NCBI GenBank assembly: GCA_965370365.1
Contig: CBDUSP010000060.1
Location: 1-9,196 of the forward strand
Length of the DNA stretch: 9,196 nucleotides
Direction of reading: 5' to 3'
Source: DAIDHZ01 sp965370365
GTDB lineage: Bacteria > Chlamydiota > Chlamydiia > Chlamydiales > SM23-39
Shown: positions 5,799 through 9,196 of the stretch, piece by piece
How positions within the stretch are numbered: position 1 is the first letter of the stretch
How the letters are laid out: every line of letters begins with the position of its first letter
Notes under the pieces: generated by a model
Told to the model about the DNA's origin: nothing
Database searches by the model: none
Seen by the model: the letters and a program-made list of their open reading frames with translations, nothing else
Program-made: the position numbers and the translations under genes

Positions 5799-7564
5799 GA
5801 GTTCTTTTCCGTTTTACGGATTTTTTCTTGCACGGCAGAGATTGCATCTAAATAGCTCTGCTCTCCAAACGGTAGGAAGTTTATGTTTTTCATCTCATTT
5901 TGCAGATTCAAGAAAAAGCTCCTCGCAACATCGTGCGCATCAAATTCAAAAGCGCAATCAAAAATCATCTGAATGAGACGAAACATCTGAATCTGTCTTG
6001 GGAGCGGACAGTAGGCATCTTCCTTATCAAAGGCATTTTGCTGAAGATAGCAAAACTCGTAAAGATCGCCCTTCAAAAAGATAATCATGTCAGAAAGAGC
6101 CACTCCCTCTTCCCCAACAACTTCCATTCTCTTACCAATCTCATCGCCTTTACGCAAGATCTCTTCAGCATTTTTTACTTTTTCCGTCCAACCCTCAAGC
6201 TCAGAGTCTAGCTGCTCTCCTGTCTTTTTGAGATACTTGGTCCAAGAAATCAAAGGATCAATCGCTGGGTAGCGACGTGCATCAGAGCGGGTTCTAGAAA
6301 GTCCGTGAAATGCACCAACAACCGCTAGCGAGCTTTGCGTCACTGGCTCTTCAAAGTTTCCACCAGCTGGAGAAACGCTTCCACCAATTGTTAAAGACCC
6401 TTCTTCATCATTTTTGAGTAGCAGTGCCCCCGCCCTTTCATAAAAAGCAGAAATTCGAGAGGCGAGATATGCAGGAAACGCTTCTTCTCCCGGAATCTCT
6501 TCAAGGCGTCCGGACATTTCACGCATTGCCTGCGCCCAACGAGATGTTGAATCGGCAAGAAGAAGAACATCAAGTCCCATCTGTCGATAGTACTCAGCAA
6601 TTGTGGCTCCCATGTAAACAGACGCTTCTCGGGCAGCAACAGGCATCGATGAAGTGTTACAGATCATCGACGTCCTTTCCATCAAAGGACTGTTTGTATG
6701 CGGATCGATTAAGTCGGGAAACGTCTTGAGAACTTCAACAACCTCACCTGCCCTTTCTCCACAAGCTACGATAACGACGATATCCACAGCAGAGTACTTT
6801 GAAAGGTGATGCTGCATCACTGTCTTCCCTGCGCCAAAGGGACCTGGAGAACAAAATGTTCCTCCCTTCAAAATGGGAAACTGGGTGTCTAAGATGCGCA
6901 ATCCCGTATCCATCATGCGAGAAGGACACAGTTTTTTTCCCTGCATCAGCGCATTTTTTACAGGCCATTTTTGAAACATTTTGAACTGGAGCGTATTTCC
7001 CCTTTCGTCCTCTCCTTCGGCAATGACCGTATCTATCGTGTAGGATCCAGCATGAGTCATAGAAGTGATCTTTACTTTTCCAAAAAGCGAAAAGGGAACC
7101 ATGATCCGGTGAGAAAACCGCGCTTCAGGAACAGTTCCAAGAGTATCTCCTCTTATCAGAACATCGCCCACCTTTGCAACAGGAGTAAATTCCCACGTTT
7201 TTTCTCGATCCAAGGGAGGTAAATAGATGCCGCGAGAAAGATAAAGACCTGTTTCATCTGCAACTTTTTCAAGAGGATTTTGGAGACCATCAAAGATTGT
7301 CGTCAAAAGACCAGGACCCAATTCCGCCTCAAGAAGATGATCATCAAACCGAACGGGAGTATTTAGCTTAATCCCACGCGTATCTTCAAAAACCTGAAGT
7401 TTTGCCTCATTTCCTGCGATTTCGATCACCTCGGCAAGTAACTGTTCATTTCCAAGAGTAACCCGCGCCATTTCACCCTGACGGATAGATCCATCAAAGC
7501 GAACATGCAAAAGGTTTCCAAAAGCCCGAACGACAACACCGGTTGTTTTATTATCCATATTCAC
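5795..7564 (-). CDS. atpA: V-type ATP synthase subunit A (catalytic)
   Basis: This 589-aa protein is the ATP-binding, catalytic head subunit. Order of parts: N-terminal beta-barrel (about 5-75), the 'non-homologous' insert characteristic of V/A-type A subunits (about 110-190), the nucleotide domain, and a helical C-terminal domain. The Walker A motif is GPFGAGKT (241-248). CGERAGEVVEV (268-278) holds the catalytic glutamate E270. The Walker B strand is VLLLAD (333-338), followed by STSRWAQAMREMSGRLEE. The sequence closely resembles chlamydial AtpA from memory. Two starts compete: GTG at 7564 (used here, GAAGAG box 4 nt upstream) and ATG at 7558 (residue 3, 10 nt from the same box). The choice changes only two residues. 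Either start overlaps the preceding DUF2764-like gene (14 or 8 nt). Confidence 0.96.
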   Translation of the reverse strand: MNMDNKTTGVVVRAFGNLLHVRFDGSIRQGEMARVTLGNEQLLAEVIEIAGNEAKLQVFEDTRGIKLNTPVRFDDHLLEAELGPGLLTTIFDGLQNPLEKVADETGLYLSRGIYLPPLDREKTWEFTPVAKVGDVLIRGDTLGTVPEARFSHRIMVPFSLFGKVKITSMTHAGSYTIDTVIAEGEDERGNTLQFKMFQKWPVKNALMQGKKLCPSRMMDTGLRILDTQFPILKGGTFCSPGPFGAGKTVMQHHLSKYSAVDIVVIVACGERAGEVVEVLKTFPDLIDPHTNSPLMERTSMICNTSSMPVAAREASVYMGATIAEYYRQMGLDVLLLADSTSRWAQAMREMSGRLEEIPGEEAFPAYLASRISAFYERAGALLLKNDEEGSLTIGGSVSPAGGNFEEPVTQSSLAVVGAFHGLSRTRSDARRYPAIDPLISWTKYLKKTGEQLDSELEGWTEKVKNAEEILRKGDEIGKRMEVVGEEGVALSDMIIFLKGDLYEFCYLQQNAFDKEDAYCPLPRQIQMFRLIQMIFDCAFEFDAHDVARSFFLNLQNEMKNINFLPFGEQSYLDAISAVQEKIRKTEKNS

Positions 7565-8324
7565 TCAACTCTTCTATTATATCTGTTGCTGCGCGCAAAT
7601 CTTCTTCAGTTGGTTCCATAACGCTTTCTACAAGCAAGAGCCTTGCAGCGTATGCTAAAATGCGATCCAACGTGAAATGTTCCCTTGATTCCCACTCTTC
7701 GAGTTTTTCAAAACGATACTTTGAAAGGCTTTCAGCTAACTTTCGGGGATCGAGGTTATTGTCCACAAAAAGGACTTTTAAAGCTTCATATTCTGCAGGC
7801 GGTACGTATTCAGGAGCATCTTTTTGCGCGATAATCGCGGCAATAAATGGGTCTGTTGGGTCCTCAAATTGGAATTCTTGGACGATATCCCTTCCCAATT
7901 TTTTCGCTCTAAGCGCGCTCAAAACACAAGAAACCTCCCTTTCAAAAGCATAATACTCTGATAGAAAGCCGTCTCTTTTTTGCAAGTACATCGAAGACAC
8001 AAGAGAGGGAAAATAGCGAAGACGCTCCTCATCTGAATCATGGGCATCTAAAAAATCGCTCACATAAGCTGGGAGAGGTTCCCTTACTAAAAGGGCTTCT
8101 TCGAGCTCTTTTCCGAGGATCGTTCCCCTCTCATCTAAGGGAGACCCAAGCCAAAAAGCTTTGATGTTATACAAATCGATGGGTTCAAGAAGGAAACGAA
8201 CCGATTGCAAATCTCGATCCGTTAAGTTCATTGCAAGATCATCTTTCAACTGAGCAAAAGAGAGTTCAGGCTCTCCACGCAACGACAATAGAGGAAGAGA
8301 AGTAGCTACAAAATAGTACCGCAT
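7551..8324 (-). CDS. DUF2764-like protein, probable C/d-like linker of the V-ATPase
   Basis: This 257-aa, acidic, soluble and mostly helical protein sits between atpE and atpA, the place held in chlamydial operons by a DUF2764 protein. The start RYYFVATSLPLLSL is typical of that family. In other bacterial V/A-ATPase operons the gene near this point encodes subunit C, the funnel-shaped socket joining shaft and ring, so a C-like role is likely but inferred mainly from position and helical content. No catalytic motif or membrane helix is seen. The start at ATG 8324 is chosen because it gives the family-like N-terminus and has an AAGAGAG box (8333-8339) 8 nt upstream. A GTG at 8351 would add nine residues (266 aa). 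The 3' end overlaps atpA. It follows the only real intergenic gap in the operon. Confidence 0.85.
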   Translation of the reverse strand: MRYYFVATSLPLLSLRGEPELSFAQLKDDLAMNLTDRDLQSVRFLLEPIDLYNIKAFWLGSPLDERGTILGKELEEALLVREPLPAYVSDFLDAHDSDEERLRYFPSLVSSMYLQKRDGFLSEYYAFEREVSCVLSALRAKKLGRDIVQEFQFEDPTDPFIAAIIAQKDAPEYVPPAEYEALKVLFVDNNLDPRKLAESLSKYRFEKLEEWESREHFTLDRILAYAARLLLVESVMEPTEEDLRAATDIIEELSEYG

Positions 8325-8507
8325 CAAAAGTTCTCTCTTTATAGAAACCACTGATCAATTCATTCACTTAAATCTTTCCGCGCTTTTTGACAGCTTTTGA
8401 CTTTTTCTTTCCTCACTAACTTACAAAAGTTTAGATTCGTTCGAAAAAATCAAAATCTGCCCTAAAAACCATCAAAAATCTTCGGTAAAGCAATTGATCA
8501 GTGTCTC
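8325..8507. other. 183-nt AT-rich gap between atpE and the DUF2764-like gene, bounded by a 12-bp inverted repeat
   Basis: This is the only sizeable non-coding stretch inside the operon. Perfect 12-bp inverted repeats lie at 8349-8360 and 8492-8503, each containing TGATCA. One arm is just beyond the atpE stop and the other just upstream of the DUF2764-like ribosome binding site. Between them are T/A runs and a short imperfect direct repeat on the + strand (GCTTTTTGACA then GCTTTTGACT, 8382-8402). I find no convincing sigma-70-like promoter and no clear U-tailed terminator. The gap could hold an internal promoter, a processing site or a small decayed insertion; the sequence does not decide. Confidence 0.5.
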
Positions 8508-9134
8508 CTATACGCTAAAAATCATATCTCTAAAATCTCTGCGAATAAATCCCGCAATGAGCTCTTTGACAGTTGTATCAGAAATGTCAATGGTGATCTG
8601 TCTTCCCTTCATCTGAATCTTCACGCCACCTGCAAAATCACCAATCTCAACACTTTGTTTTTGAAGTTTTTCAAGAGAGTTTTCCGCGATGAGCGCATTG
8701 ATCGATTTTGGGGAAATGTCTTTTGGAATAGAGGCGACAAACTCCTCTTCGAGTCCCTGCTCTTCTACAGATTTCATAAAGGAGTTGATCAGTTGAGCAA
8801 TGACTTTTGGATCTTTCATCTCTTTTGAGACGAGCTCCCCAAGAGACTTATCAAAAAGCTCATTTTCGATCTTCTGTTTTAAAAGTTCCACCCCTTGTCT
8901 GCAAGCAAGCTGTAAAGACGCTGAGAAAACCTTCCTTTTTTCCTCAATATCATCTTTTGCAGATTGGATGAGTGTATCTGCTTTTTCACGCGTTTCTCGA
9001 AGAATCTCTTCCGCCTGAAGATGAGCATTTTCGATAATCTCGCGAGCTTCTTGTTTGGCTGGCTCTAAGGTCTCGTTTTTAAGCACATCGCAAATCTTTT
9101 GGATCTTGTCTCTGCCTGTCTCTAATCCCTTCAT
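8508..9134 (-). CDS. atpE: V-type ATP synthase subunit E (peripheral stalk)
   Basis: This 208-aa protein is the peripheral stalk subunit that holds the catalytic head against the membrane stator. Residues about 8-95 form a long, strongly charged helix rich in E, K, A and R (for example REIIENAHLQAEEILRETRE, 31-50), as expected for the stalk coiled coil. The C-terminal part (about 100-208) is the globular domain that binds the top of the A/B head; it contains VKIQMKGRQITIDIS (171-185). ATG 9134 has a GGGAG box (9140-9144) 5 nt upstream. It appears to be the first gene of the operon: 62 nt of upstream sequence remain in the window without a coding signal on this strand. A TAGTAT hexamer (9163-9168, - strand) could be a -10 box but has no good -35 partner. 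The usual coiled-coil partner, subunit G, is not encoded nearby. Confidence 0.93.
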   Translation of the reverse strand: MKGLETGRDKIQKICDVLKNETLEPAKQEAREIIENAHLQAEEILRETREKADTLIQSAKDDIEEKRKVFSASLQLACRQGVELLKQKIENELFDKSLGELVSKEMKDPKVIAQLINSFMKSVEEQGLEEEFVASIPKDISPKSINALIAENSLEKLQKQSVEIGDFAGGVKIQMKGRQITIDISDTTVKELIAGFIRRDFRDMIFSV

Positions 9135-9196
9135 AGACGCTCCCGAGGTTTTCTTTCAGAGAATACTAGATATCAAACTTTTTTGTCGTTCGCTAT

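Noticed and set aside
8382..8402. TTGACA-like boxes on the + strand in the atpE/DUF2764 gap.
   Set aside because: No + strand gene follows and no matching -10 is visible; more likely part of an AT-rich imperfect repeat.
8349..8503. Miniature transposable element with terminal inverted repeats.
   Set aside because: As a firm call: no target-site duplication and no second copy in the window; kept only as an open finding.

Overview
The window looks like chromosomal DNA of a member of the Chlamydiae. The basis is a compact V-type (A/V-type) ATPase operon whose gene order and proteins match the chlamydial type as I know it: E, a DUF2764-like protein, A, B, D, I, K. The A subunit resembles chlamydial AtpA very closely from memory. 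Moderate GC and an accessory gene pair beside the operon suggest an environmental or amoeba-associated lineage rather than Chlamydia itself. That last step is inference; I ran no search.

Layout. From 1 to 107 there is a short leader dominated by a near-perfect inverted repeat with 23-nt arms (49-71 and 83-105). From 108 to 1546 on the + strand lies a two-gene AbiE-type system: an AbiEi-like winged-helix antitoxin/repressor and an AbiEii-like nucleotidyltransferase toxin, joined by a 4-nt ATGA overlap. From 1518 to 9134 everything is on the - strand and is the V-ATPase operon, transcribed from right to left: atpE (9134-8508), a 183-nt gap, the DUF2764-like gene (8324-7551), atpA, atpB, atpD, atpI and atpK (ending at 1518). 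From the DUF2764-like gene to atpI every junction overlaps (ATGA or TGATG type, or 8-14 nt). atpK follows atpI after 11 nt.

How the genes work together. A and B form the catalytic hexamer and D the central shaft. E is a peripheral stalk subunit. The DUF2764-like protein probably fills a linker role in the place of subunit C. I is the membrane stator carrying the essential arginine, and K is the ion-carrying proteolipid ring. K keeps residues equivalent to the sodium site of Enterococcus NtpK, so sodium coupling is plausible. No canonical C, F or G gene is present in the window.

The accessory part is the AbiE pair. It is convergent with the ATPase operon and overlaps atpK by 29 bp, with an 11-bp perfect hairpin just beyond the atpK stop lying inside abiEii. 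The pair's promoter-proximal inverted repeat is a good candidate for an AbiEi operator and also encloses most of the abiEi ribosome binding site. No tRNA, rRNA, CRISPR or transposase gene was seen.
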